Positions 7,331 to 15,122 are shown, counted from the stretch's first letter. The stretch: DNA of 32,543 bases from an uncultured beta proteobacterium (GCA_903995005.1 CAJEZV010000013.1:1-32543), one strand, 5' to 3'. Notes: generated by a model not told the origin, from the sequence alone. Made by a program: numbers and translations.

Positions 7331-9061
7331 TTAAATTGAAGCCATGCCAGGATTATTACTAACACCTTTAATGATTGGCTCATTCAGTTTGACAGCTTTT
7401 ACAACCTTGACATCTCTTAGGTGCCTTTCCATCACATCCCAGATTGCCTCGCCACCAGCATTCTTAGCATCCTCGCTCACTGGCGCCCAGCCTGCAACCT
7501 TGTATGACTTACTAGCCTCAATAGGTTTGCCATTTAAGCGCATATCGGTAATCCGCTTACCAGCAGTTTGTGCTGGATCAATAGCGTATTGCATACCGCC
7601 CACACGCACCATGTCACCACCTTGCTGATAGTAAGGGTCAGGATTAAATAAATTATCTGCAACGTCTTCCAGGATTGTTTTAATCGTCTCGCCAGTCATA
7701 TTTGTGACAGTGGTGTATGGATAAGTAATCGCAGTTTGATCTAAGAGGTTCTCACGGGTAATTGCTTGGCCTGGCAAGAGGCTAGTACCCCAGCGGAAGC
7801 CGGGCGAGAAAGCAATCTCTGCATTTTTCTGCGCCATCAAACCATCAAGAATGAGCTGATCAAAGCTACCATTGAAGTTTCCACGGCGATACAAGAGACC
7901 TTCAGTAGTGGCTAGCTTTTCATTAAGCTTAGCTTCATACGGAGCTCTGATCTTAGTGATCAATTTATTCATTGTTGGATCAGCCGGAATCAGATTGGAG
8001 AAGATTGGGAAAAGCTTATAACGGAAATCAACCGGTTTGCCGCCTTTCACATCAAAATCCAGGACGCCCAAGAACTTGCTATTCGATCCAGCGTTAGTAA
8101 CCAGGGTGACTCCACCAGCATTCTTCACCTTCACCGGAATAGGAACACCATCATGGGTATGACCACCCAGAATTGCATCTAAGCCACGAACGCGGGACGC
8201 CATCTTTAAATCTACGTCCATACCATTGTGGGATAACAGTACAACAACCTTTGCGCCCTCTGCTCTCACTTCATCAATGGTCTTTTGCATATTCTCTTCC
8301 TGAATACCAAAAGTCCAGTCAGGAGTGAAATAGCGTGGATTCGCAATCGGTGTGTACGGAAAGGCCTGGCCAATGATGGCCACTTGGATACCGTTCTGGA
8401 CTTTCATGACATAGGGATTAAATACCATGTCACCAAAGTCTGCTGTCTTAATATTTTGCGCAATGAAAGAGACTTTGCCCTTGAAATCGCCATTGACAAT
8501 TTCCATCACGCGCTTCTCGCCTAGAGTCATCTCCCAGTGAGGTGTCATCACATCAACGCCAAGAGCAAGTGCGGCATCAACCATATCTTGACCGTTGGTC
8601 CAAAGCGCAGTACCTGAGCCCTGCCAGGTATCACCGCCATCAAGCAACAAGGCTCCAGGACGATTCGCCTTCATTTGCTTAATCAAGGTTGCCATATGAG
8701 CAAAGCCACCCATCTTGCCGTAGTTCTGCGCCGCTGCCACATAATCTAAATAGGTAAATGCGTGTGCATCACGAGTACCCGGTTTAATGCCGTTTGCTTT
8801 TAAGAAATATTCGCCAACTAAGTGCGGAGTTTTACCCTCTTGAGCGCCAATGCCAAGATTGACATTAGGCTCTCGGAAGTAAATTGGTAGCAACTGAGCG
8901 TGACAATCTGTGAAATGCAAGAAATGGACGTTACCGAACTTTGGTAGGTCATAAAATTTTTGGGCAGTACTTTGCGCATTAGCAAAGTTTGACTGCAAAC
9001 TCATTCCGCCTGCAGATGCAATAGCCAAGGCCTGCAAAAAATCGCGACGACTTAAAGACAT
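7331..9061 (-). CDS. soxB: Thiosulfohydrolase SoxB
   Basis: This 576-residue member of the 5'-nucleotidase family removes the terminal sulfone of SoxY-bound S-thiosulfonate as sulfate, in the periplasm, using a manganese pair. It has a Tat signal, SRRDFLQ then a hydrophobic stretch. Metal-site motifs follow: HFTDCHAQLLPIYFREPNV (about residues 49-68), LLLDGGDTWQGSGTALW, LSHNGMDVD and ILGGHTHDGVP. The C-terminal nucleotidase-like domain is complete. The family's usual length is matched. A strong AAGGGGG ribosome-binding site lies just upstream of the ATG. A perfect 10-bp hairpin lies between this gene and soxX, so its transcription may be partly uncoupled from the upstream sox genes. Confidence 0.97.
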   Translation of the reverse strand: MSLSRRDFLQALAIASAGGMSLQSNFANAQSTAQKFYDLPKFGNVHFLHFTDCHAQLLPIYFREPNVNLGIGAQEGKTPHLVGEYFLKANGIKPGTRDAHAFTYLDYVAAAQNYGKMGGFAHMATLIKQMKANRPGALLLDGGDTWQGSGTALWTNGQDMVDAALALGVDVMTPHWEMTLGEKRVMEIVNGDFKGKVSFIAQNIKTADFGDMVFNPYVMKVQNGIQVAIIGQAFPYTPIANPRYFTPDWTFGIQEENMQKTIDEVRAEGAKVVVLLSHNGMDVDLKMASRVRGLDAILGGHTHDGVPIPVKVKNAGGVTLVTNAGSNSKFLGVLDFDVKGGKPVDFRYKLFPIFSNLIPADPTMNKLITKIRAPYEAKLNEKLATTEGLLYRRGNFNGSFDQLILDGLMAQKNAEIAFSPGFRWGTSLLPGQAITRENLLDQTAITYPYTTVTNMTGETIKTILEDVADNLFNPDPYYQQGGDMVRVGGMQYAIDPAQTAGKRITDMRLNGKPIEASKSYKVAGWAPVSEDAKNAGGEAIWDVMERHLRDVKVVKAVKLNEPIIKGVSNNPGMASI

Positions 9062-9076
9062 AAGATTCCCCCTTAA

Positions 9077-9103
9077 GAAAACAGGCCTGTCGGCCTGTTT
9101 TTT
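9077..9103 (-). terminator. Hairpin with T-tract between soxX and soxB (terminator or attenuator)
   Basis: AAAACAGGCC and GGCCTGTTTT form a perfect 10-bp stem around a four-base loop (9078-9101), with further weak pairs outside. On the minus-strand transcript the stem is followed by a short U-rich tail (UUUUCUU), and on the plus strand by a longer T-run. It has the form of an intrinsic terminator that could act in either direction. Because soxB lies just downstream on the same strand, it may only reduce read-through or define a processed mRNA end. Confidence 0.6.
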
Positions 9104-9120
9104 ATATTTTGTATCTCTAC

Positions 9121-9759
9121 TTACTGATTCACTGGAGAGGCAGGATCAAGCAATAAGGCCATGACATCCTGAATCTGCTGTTCATTTAAGAGTTTGAAGT
9201 GCGCAAATCTTGGCATATTGCTGCAAGCGTTATAAGCCTTGGAGTTATTAATGCGATTCCAAGTATAGGTAAGCACTTCTTGTGAATAGCCACGTAATTT
9301 TCCGTAACCAGTCAATGAAGGACCGATGTTTCCATAGGAGATTTCTTTTGCATCAATCTGGTGACAGTTATAGCAACCTCCACCAACGACAGTGTCAGCC
9401 TTGTCTGTCCACGTGGCACCGCGGCCACTTTGAGCAATGGCTTCACCCTTCTTCCAATCGCCAATATATTTTCCATCTGAAGGCTGCTTGATGGAATCCA
9501 TATTGATTTTCTGAATCTTATCGCGCATCTTTTCACCTTGCTTGCTACTAGCAAACACTTGATCAGAGCAAAACTTTTGGGTTGCATCCTGATTGATACG
9601 ATCTAAGCCGGCAATGCCCTCAGCCCTAAAGCTATCGGTCATCATCTTATTAAACTTTGGATCGTTCTTTTGTTGAGCTACTGCTACGTTTTGCAGCAAG
9701 CTTGAAGCAACAATAAATCCAGCAATAGTTAAGAGCTTTTTGATGTGTGTAGTTTTCAT
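9121..9759 (-). CDS. soxX: SoxX, c-type cytochrome subunit of SoxXA
   Basis: This 212-residue exported cytochrome has a signal peptide of about 28 residues and one haem site, GGGCYNCHQID (about C129-H133). A SoxX-typical IGPSLTGYGKLRGYS and a C-terminal CSNMPRFAHFKLLNEQQI follow, with the Met likely ligating the iron. With SoxA it catalyses the oxidative conjugation of thiosulfate to the SoxY cysteine. About 100 residues lie between the signal peptide and the haem motif, including a Cys (FCSDQ, about C64). This makes it longer than the Paracoccus-type SoxX of around 150 residues and like the extended SoxX variants. It follows soxA on the same strand, 19 bp away. Confidence 0.95.
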   Translation of the reverse strand: MKTTHIKKLLTIAGFIVASSLLQNVAVAQQKNDPKFNKMMTDSFRAEGIAGLDRINQDATQKFCSDQVFASSKQGEKMRDKIQKINMDSIKQPSDGKYIGDWKKGEAIAQSGRGATWTDKADTVVGGGCYNCHQIDAKEISYGNIGPSLTGYGKLRGYSQEVLTYTWNRINNSKAYNACSNMPRFAHFKLLNEQQIQDVMALLLDPASPVNQ

Positions 9760-9778
9760 AATGTTCGTCTCTTATCTC

Positions 9779-10594
9779 TTAGCGCTTTAATCCAGGCGTT
9801 TCAACTGTTCCGCCATTGGCAGTCTTGGCCATATACATAGACAAAGCAATCGTTACATCTGAGCCATATATTGGGAATGGGAAACGCTGTTGACGATAGC
9901 AATCATTCAAACGCTGTTGCATTGTCCAGAACTGACCACTAGAAACGCGATACGCTGGCCAGTATCCCCAGCCTAAGGCTGCGCCTTTTTGCTCTACCAG
10001 ATTTGGTAGATCTTGTAAGCGAATCCGCTTGCCATTTTCAGCATGGCATGAAGCGCAGGAGAAATCCATCGGGCCACCTTGGAAATAAAATGCGCGCTTA
10101 CCAAGCTCATACATTTCTTTTTCTTTTGGATGATTTGTACTCACCTTAATCTTGTCACCCTTAGATAGTGTGACTACGTAAGCAACAATCGCCTCCATGT
10201 CTTTCTTGGGCCCCTTTTGAAAAGGAGCATCAATCATTTCTTGAGGATCACGACCCTGTAATGTCTGCATGCAGGTCATCAAACGTGACTCGAGATCTTG
10301 CACCTTGTTGGTGTCTTTAAAGTAGCGCGGCAACTGAGCTGCTGCGCCCTTCACGACCCCAGGCCCAAGACCTAAATCACACTTCTCTAGAGTGGCATTT
10401 TTAGGGCCGGCTGGTTTTTTCCAAAGCTCTTCACCAGCAGCCTCATAAAGCTCTGAAGGGTTTCCATCCGCAATCATCTCGCGGTATTTAGCAATATCGT
10501 CAGCTGCGCTCTTTTGCGCATACGACAATGAAGAAACTGACAACATCGCTGCCAGTAATCCTGAGGCTAGGCCCAAGGTATATTTACGCTGCAT
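9779..10594 (-). CDS. soxA: SoxA, L-cysteine S-thiosulfotransferase catalytic subunit
   Basis: This 271-residue exported cytochrome has a signal peptide ending near SYA/QK. A single haem motif, CASCH, lies at about 180-184, and the catalytic haem-ligand cysteine is in LNDCYRQQRFPFP (about C232), normally found as a persulfide. The N-terminal domain has Cys72 and Cys108 in place of the second haem of diheme SoxA, so this is a monohaem type in which those cysteines probably form a disulfide. SoxXA attaches thiosulfate to the SoxYZ carrier. Gene order soxY-soxZ-soxA-soxX is standard. Confidence 0.96.
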   Translation of the reverse strand: MQRKYTLGLASGLLAAMLSVSSLSYAQKSAADDIAKYREMIADGNPSELYEAAGEELWKKPAGPKNATLEKCDLGLGPGVVKGAAAQLPRYFKDTNKVQDLESRLMTCMQTLQGRDPQEMIDAPFQKGPKKDMEAIVAYVVTLSKGDKIKVSTNHPKEKEMYELGKRAFYFQGGPMDFSCASCHAENGKRIRLQDLPNLVEQKGAALGWGYWPAYRVSSGQFWTMQQRLNDCYRQQRFPFPIYGSDVTIALSMYMAKTANGGTVETPGLKR

Positions 10595-10637
10595 TTGTTA
10601 CCCTTTCAGAACTATTGAGACGGTGAAGATGTTGGCA

Positions 10638-10946
10638 TCAGGAAGCGGTTGCTTCGTCAGTGCGTTTATCACCCTTGCTGTCTACCCAGCTCACAACAAT
10701 CTTGTCACCTTTAGCGCCCTTGTATTTGAAGTTCAAAAATGGATCCTTAGAAACTGCTGGACCAAATTGACCATTCAATACATCTTTGCCATTGGCTTTG
10801 ACATTAATTGTGCTGATGAACCATGCAGGAATGGTTTTGCCGGCAGCGTCTTTACGCTGACCAGATTCCATATCATGCTTCATCAAAATCTTTACATCCA
10901 CAATTCCACCGTTCTCAGCAGCTCTAACGCGCATTGGATCAGCCAT
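10638..10946 (-). CDS. soxZ: Sulfur carrier scaffold SoxZ
   Basis: This 102-residue protein without a signal peptide starts MADPMRVRA and has the SoxZ core DVKILMKHDMESGQRKD, IPAWFISTINV, and a C-terminal GDKIVVSWVDSKGDKRTDE. SoxZ folds as an immunoglobulin-like sandwich and binds SoxY. Because it lacks its own export signal it is carried to the periplasm with SoxY through the Tat pathway. It directly follows soxY (54 bp gap, with an AGAGGAAA ribosome-binding site), as in other sox operons. Length and start agree with the family. Confidence 0.96.
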   Translation of the reverse strand: MADPMRVRAAENGGIVDVKILMKHDMESGQRKDAAGKTIPAWFISTINVKANGKDVLNGQFGPAVSKDPFLNFKYKGAKGDKIVVSWVDSKGDKRTDEATAS

Positions 10947-11000
10947 GTTTTCCTCTTGTAATCTAGTAATTAATTAATGGTATTCAGATAAGTCGGGGGA

Positions 11001-11453
11001 TTAACCGCCGCAACCACCTAGGGTAACCTTCACTTCTTTCACTGCCATGCTCCACTTGCCATCAGCTTTAACCAGGGCATATACGTTGGAGGTCTGACCC
11101 ATCTTGATACGTGTAGTAACAAACGGCTCTGTACCGGCAGGAATAAAGAATTGAGCAGCTAGTGCGCTTGGATTTTTCTCAACCAAGATGGCCATTTGCT
11201 CTGCTTTAAGAGTGGTTGTAATTCCAACCGGAACAACTGCGCCATTCTCTGCAATATCTGGGGCATTCAAAGTAACGGCACCTGACTTCTCCGGGCTACC
11301 AGCACCCAAGACTTTGAATACGTCATCAAGGCTCTTACCTTCAAAAGCGGCTTTATTCCATTCTTGTGCTTGGGCTACGCTAATAAGACCCGCAGAAGCC
11401 ATCAAGCCGAAAACGGCTGAATATTTCAATAAACTGCGTCGCTGCTGATTCAT
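11001..11453 (-). CDS. soxY: Sulfur carrier protein SoxY
   Basis: This 150-residue protein has a Tat signal (QRRSLLKYSAVFGLMASAG) and ends in the diagnostic swinging arm GGCGG. Its Cys (about C148) carries the thiosulfate-derived sulfur between SoxXA, SoxB and SoxCD. The middle domain has the SoxY pattern ENGAVVPVGITTTL and PFVTTRIKMGQTSNVYALV. It is preceded by a strong AAAGGAG ribosome-binding site and by a 67-bp spacer after soxD. A TTGAAA box in that spacer might support an internal promoter, but no good -10 pairs with it. Confidence 0.97.
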   Translation of the reverse strand: MNQQRRSLLKYSAVFGLMASAGLISVAQAQEWNKAAFEGKSLDDVFKVLGAGSPEKSGAVTLNAPDIAENGAVVPVGITTTLKAEQMAILVEKNPSALAAQFFIPAGTEPFVTTRIKMGQTSNVYALVKADGKWSMAVKEVKVTLGGCGG

Positions 11454-11520
11454 AAAAACTCCTTTAATAATGTACTCTTAGTATCAAATATAGTGGTATT
11501 TCAAAAAACCTTCTGTAAAT

Positions 11521-12609
11521 CTACTGTCCAGTGAGCATCCAGCGCACCAGGGTTGCCCTGTCCTCTTCCGATAGCTGGGCCTGTGGCGGCATTGGAATGG
11601 CCCCCCATACCCCTGAACCACCATTTTTAACCTTGGTCATGAGCTTGTCTTGAGCGCCGCTTTGACCTTTGTATTTAGCCGCAACATCAGCAATAGATGG
11701 GCCTACTAACTTGGCATTGGGCGCATGACATGCTGAGCAGTTCTCATTCTTAAATAATGCTGCAGGGCCCTTAGTTGTGGGCGCATGAGTATCAGCAGCA
11801 TGCGCCAAACCCTCACCCGATGAGCCAGGCAACTTTGCTATTGGTGGCTTAGTTGAATCCGATCCACGATAAGGGCCATAGAGGCGATTTTGCTCTGCAA
11901 TATTCCCGTGGGCATTTCTTGCAAAATCAGGTAACTCAGATCCAATTTGTACAAACTTAACGCAATTGTTCATACAAGCGGAGCCATTAACATCCGGCTT
12001 GCCATTGATACTCCAAAAACCGTGGTTTCGAGTCATGCCGTTACGATTAGGCATCTTCTTTTGCACTTCTGCAATATTGGTATTGCTCAAAACAAAATCA
12101 TCTGGAACGATTTCGCCCAAGCTCAGGATAAATGCCACCAGAGCATAGGTATCGTCTGGCGTTAATGATCTTGGGGCATTCCAAGGCATTGCGCGATAAA
12201 TGTAGTCCCATAATGTTGAAACAGTGGGAACCTTCATCAAGGTAGTGCGCTGAGGCTGCTTACGATCAGCCAAAGAAGCAACCCTTCCCGTCTTGACATC
12301 ATCAACCGTTGTGCCGCCGGCAATCGGGGTGAAGATTTCATTGGACTCACCAAAAACACCGTGACAACTGGCGCATTTAGATTCCCAAATCACCTGACCT
12401 TGCGCAACGGAGCCAGATCCCTTTGGCAATCCTTTGAAGTCTGGTCGCACGTCAATATCCCAAGCTATCACCTCGGCGGGCGTTGCATTGCGCCCAATGC
12501 CAGGAAACTTCGTAGATCCCTGAGTACTTTGTGCATAAGCTAACTGCGTACAGAGTACTGCTAAAACGACAAGCGCTAAGCGAGCAAATAATTTATCCAA
12601 CCTGTACAT
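11521..12609 (-). CDS. soxD: SoxD, dihaem cytochrome subunit of sulfane dehydrogenase SoxCD
   Basis: This 362-residue exported protein has a signal peptide ending near AYA/QS. The first haem motif, CASCHGVFG, is at about 79-83 and the second, CSACHAPN, at about 291-295. IPMPPQ near the C-terminus gives a Met ligand. SoxD takes electrons from the SoxC molybdenum site as the SoxY-bound sulfane sulfur is oxidised. Its start overlaps the end of soxC by 17 bases, so the two subunits are translationally coupled and made in proportion. Presence of SoxCD means complete oxidation to sulfate without obligatory sulfur globules. Confidence 0.95.
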   Translation of the reverse strand: MYRLDKLFARLALVVLAVLCTQLAYAQSTQGSTKFPGIGRNATPAEVIAWDIDVRPDFKGLPKGSGSVAQGQVIWESKCASCHGVFGESNEIFTPIAGGTTVDDVKTGRVASLADRKQPQRTTLMKVPTVSTLWDYIYRAMPWNAPRSLTPDDTYALVAFILSLGEIVPDDFVLSNTNIAEVQKKMPNRNGMTRNHGFWSINGKPDVNGSACMNNCVKFVQIGSELPDFARNAHGNIAEQNRLYGPYRGSDSTKPPIAKLPGSSGEGLAHAADTHAPTTKGPAALFKNENCSACHAPNAKLVGPSIADVAAKYKGQSGAQDKLMTKVKNGGSGVWGAIPMPPQAQLSEEDRATLVRWMLTGQ

Positions 12610-13993
12610 TGCTCACCTCACCGTTTGAATCCAATTTCCAAGACTGAATCGCATTGTTGTGATAAATCGAGCGATTGCCACGAGCATCACGCAGTACCTT
12701 GATAGATGGCTGAATATAGCCAGTGTCATCAATTGCCCTAGACTGCAATATTGCCGGCGATCCATCCCATACCCAATCAATGTTGAAACGAGTAATAGAC
12801 TTTGTGAGAACTGGGGTCTCTAAGCGCGCTGTTCGCCAGTTATTGCCGCCATCAAACGAAACATCAACGCGTTTAATCTTGCCGCGACCAGACCAAGCCA
12901 TACCGCTCACGTTATAGAAGCCCTTATCTAGCAATTGCTGGCCGCCTGAAGGCGTAGTGATAACAGATTTACATTCTTGTATAGATGCATATTGACGATG
13001 CATGCCATTTGGCATTAATTCAATGTAGTGAACAGCCTCATCTTTAGTATTCCAAGGCATATCACCCACTTCTAAACGACGCAACCACTTCACCCAGCTC
13101 ACGCCTTGGACTCCCGGAACAACTAGACGTAATGGAAAGCCGTTTTCTGGACGAAGCATCTCGCCATTCATACCCCAAGCAACAATCGTATCCTCCAGAC
13201 AAGCTTCAAGATTAATCGTTCGAATCATGCCTGAGCCATCGCCACCTTCAGCCAGTAGAAACTTTCCTTTTTTCAGATCAGCGCCACATTCTTGAAGCAG
13301 GACTTTAAGGGGGACGCCAGTAAATTCACAGCAAGAAAGCATGCCGTGGGTATATTGGACTGTTGGTACGGCTACGTTGCCCCACTCTAAACCGGTATTG
13401 GCACCACACTCAATAAAGTGTGTGCGTGAGACCGATGGCAGTCTCATGAGGTCGCTCATCGTAAAAACGCGAGCATTTTTTACTAAACCATTCACCATCA
13501 AACGATGGGTTTCTGGATTCAGGTTGTACCAACCTTGGTGATGGCGCTCGAAATGTAAACCATTTGGAGTAATGGTTCCAAATAGTCCTTGTAGAGGGGT
13601 AAATGCAACTGATGCAGCTGATACACGCGTCAGGCCGGGTGATTCACGGCGAATTAAATTGGCCTCATAGATTGATGGAACACCATAAGGCATCGTAGCG
13701 ACATTCTTACCAAGGGTTGTTTGCCACTCCTGCTTTTCCAAAATTGCTGGGTCACCCTCACCGGCAGCAAATGCCATGGGGGCTGCCAAGCCAGCTGCAG
13801 CACCGCCTAAGGCAGAAAAGAATCCCTTACGTAAAAAGCCGCGGCGCGTCTCATCAAGACCATTGGCGTTAATGTCAGCAATTAACCCTTGAGAGATAAA
13901 GTGCTCTGGCGCTTTAACGAGGCGAACTCCATTAGCAGGTTTCTCAACCGCCGAGATATCCTGTGCGCTCAATTCAATTTGCTTCTTCGTCAT
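12593..13993 (-). CDS. soxC: SoxC, molybdenum subunit of sulfane dehydrogenase SoxCD
   Basis: This 466-residue sulfite-oxidase-family protein has a Tat signal, ETRRGFLRKGFFSALGG, placed unusually far in (about 50 residues after the start). The molybdenum-cofactor domain carries the cysteine ligand in THFIECGANTGLEWG (about C196), and a C-terminal dimerisation domain follows (IKRVDVSFDGGNNWRTARLE). The ORF track begins at a TTG at 14008; the ATG at 13993 has an AGAGGT ribosome-binding site and is preferred. No later usable start exists before the Tat motif. SoxC with SoxD oxidises the sulfane sulfur on SoxY. Dependence on molybdenum cofactor fits the neighbouring modBC genes. Confidence 0.95.
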   Translation of the reverse strand: MTKKQIELSAQDISAVEKPANGVRLVKAPEHFISQGLIADINANGLDETRRGFLRKGFFSALGGAAAGLAAPMAFAAGEGDPAILEKQEWQTTLGKNVATMPYGVPSIYEANLIRRESPGLTRVSAASVAFTPLQGLFGTITPNGLHFERHHQGWYNLNPETHRLMVNGLVKNARVFTMSDLMRLPSVSRTHFIECGANTGLEWGNVAVPTVQYTHGMLSCCEFTGVPLKVLLQECGADLKKGKFLLAEGGDGSGMIRTINLEACLEDTIVAWGMNGEMLRPENGFPLRLVVPGVQGVSWVKWLRRLEVGDMPWNTKDEAVHYIELMPNGMHRQYASIQECKSVITTPSGGQQLLDKGFYNVSGMAWSGRGKIKRVDVSFDGGNNWRTARLETPVLTKSITRFNIDWVWDGSPAILQSRAIDDTGYIQPSIKVLRDARGNRSIYHNNAIQSWKLDSNGEVSNVQVG

Positions 13994-14025
13994 TTGACCT
14001 CTACTCAAGAATAAAGACTTTGTAA

Positions 14026-14361
14026 TTAATGAATGCTTTCAGCAATCTTCGCGCAGACTGTCTGACACATCTCTACTGTTGCGTTATCAGCAATCGAGTA
14101 ATAAACGGTGACACCCTCTTTACGTCTTAGCAAAATGCCGGCCTGATGTAGCGCTAAAAGATGTCTAGATACGTTTGCTTGGCTCGTACCGCACATCTCC
14201 ACCACCTCTGATACTGACTTTTCACCGGAGCATACGGCATACATGATGCGCAGACGAGCTGGCTCAGAGAAAACATTGAAATAAGCTGCCACATGCGAAA
14301 AGACTTTCTCCATCTGCTTGGGAGATAAGTTTTTCGTTGCTTTTTGAACTTTGGCTTTCAT
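14026..14361 (-). CDS. soxR: ArsR-family sulfur-responsive repressor (SoxR-type)
   Basis: This 111-residue winged-helix protein has the ArsR core NVFSEPARLRIMYAV, helix-turn-helix VSEVVEMCGTSQANVSRHLLALHQAG and wing RRKEGVTVYYSI. Cysteines sit at about 44, 57, 99 and 103. A pair near the start of the recognition domain and the last helix is how the SqrR/BigR/SoxR group senses persulfides. It is the first gene of the sox direction, 32 bp upstream of soxC, and diverges from modB across a region with two inverted repeats. I infer that it represses the sox genes and itself until reactive sulfur is present. It is unrelated to the superoxide sensor of the same name. Confidence 0.85.
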   Translation of the reverse strand: MKAKVQKATKNLSPKQMEKVFSHVAAYFNVFSEPARLRIMYAVCSGEKSVSEVVEMCGTSQANVSRHLLALHQAGILLRRKEGVTVYYSIADNATVEMCQTVCAKIAESIH

Positions 14362-14372
14362 ATGACCTCTTT

Positions 14373-14400
14373 ATATGAATACATGCGTATAAATGCATAT
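14373..14400. promoter_or_regulatory. Imperfect palindrome, candidate ArsR/SoxR operator 1
   Basis: ATATGAAT at the left and ATGCATAT at the right are arms of a 28-base imperfect dyad in which 20 positions match the reverse complement. It lies 12-39 bases upstream of the regulator's ATG and overlaps a possible -10 (TATACG, minus strand, 14386-14391). ArsR-family repressors bind AT-rich dyads of this size, usually next to their own gene. Confidence 0.5.
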
Positions 14401-14405
14401 TTAAC

Positions 14406-14430
14406 CTATATTCAAGATCGTTTCATATAG
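14406..14430. promoter_or_regulatory. Palindrome, candidate ArsR/SoxR operator 2
   Basis: CTATAT and ATATAG form perfect 6-base arms of a 25-base dyad, with a matching inner AA and TT. It lies five bases from operator 1. It covers a possible -35 for the regulator gene (TTGAAT on the minus strand, 14410-14415) and is about 40 bases upstream of the modB start. It could therefore affect both divergent promoters. Confidence 0.5.
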
Positions 14431-14456
14431 AGAGATACCCTAGGGACATCAGCAGA

Positions 14457-14462
14457 TACAAT
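14457..14462 (+). promoter_or_regulatory. Possible -10 box of a leaderless modB promoter
   Basis: TACAAT lies six bases upstream of the modB ATG, so a start site at the usual spacing would fall at or next to that ATG. No Shine-Dalgarno sequence is visible close to the start. No convincing -35 was found 16-18 bases upstream, so this is weak. Confidence 0.25.
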
Positions 14463-14468
14463 CAAATC

Positions 14469-15122
14469 ATGGATATGGATGCCATTCTTCTCTCATTAAA
14501 GCTTGCTTTGTGGACCCTTGTCCTCATCCTGCCCTTTGGGGTCTGGGTAGCCCACTCCCTGCAAAAAGCGGGTAAAGGTAAATCCTGGATAGAGGCTGGC
14601 TTAGCACTACCCCTCGTTCTGCCCCCTACGGTTTTGGGCTATTACCTTCTCGTTGGCTTGGGCGGCAAAAGCTTTTTGGGCGTTCCGCTAGTATTTTCAT
14701 TCACAGGCATTCTGATTGCCTCCCTCATCGTCAATTTGCCGTTTGCCATACAGCCAATACAACGGGCTTTTGAAGCAATCAATCCAGAAATTATTGAAGC
14801 TGCTCAAGTGAGTGGGCTATCAAATTGGCAGATCTTTCGTTTAATTGAATTGCCATTAGCCTGGCGTGGCATTACTAGCGCAGCAGTGCTGACCTTTGCC
14901 CATACCTTAGGTGAATTCGGAGTAGTTCTCATGGTGGGTGGTGCAATACCAGGAGAAACCAAAACAGTATCGATTGCTATTTATGACAAGGTACAAAGTT
15001 TTGATACTGCTGGAGCTGGAGCGCTTGCTTTATTACTGCTCGGCATATCCTTAATAGCAATTGCAGTGTCCTATGGGGTCTTTGGTCAAAATCCATCCCA
15101 CAGGAAAGGCCGGAGAGCCTAA
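14469..15122 (+). CDS. modB: Molybdate ABC transporter permease ModB
   Basis: This 217-residue inner-membrane protein with about five hydrophobic helices opens with the ModB-like ILLSLKLALWTLVLILPFGVW. It contains the EAA-type loop that contacts the ATPase (EAAQVSGLSNWQIFRLIELPLAW). The closing signature GEFGVVLMVGGAIPGETKTVSIAIYDKVQ is characteristic of molybdate permeases. It imports molybdate, with ModC supplying ATP hydrolysis. Its stop overlaps the modC start as TAATG. No modA binding-protein gene is present upstream or downstream. Next to sox, it plausibly supplies molybdenum for SoxC. Tungstate or a mixed specificity cannot be ruled out. Confidence 0.94.
   Translation: MDMDAILLSLKLALWTLVLILPFGVWVAHSLQKAGKGKSWIEAGLALPLVLPPTVLGYYLLVGLGGKSFLGVPLVFSFTGILIASLIVNLPFAIQPIQRAFEAINPEIIEAAQVSGLSNWQIFRLIELPLAWRGITSAAVLTFAHTLGEFGVVLMVGGAIPGETKTVSIAIYDKVQSFDTAGAGALALLLLGISLIAIAVSYGVFGQNPSHRKGRRA

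Noticed and set aside
11454-11520. Possible internal promoter before soxY
   Set aside because: A TTGAAA box is present but no good -10 lies at a proper distance, so I do not list it as a feature.
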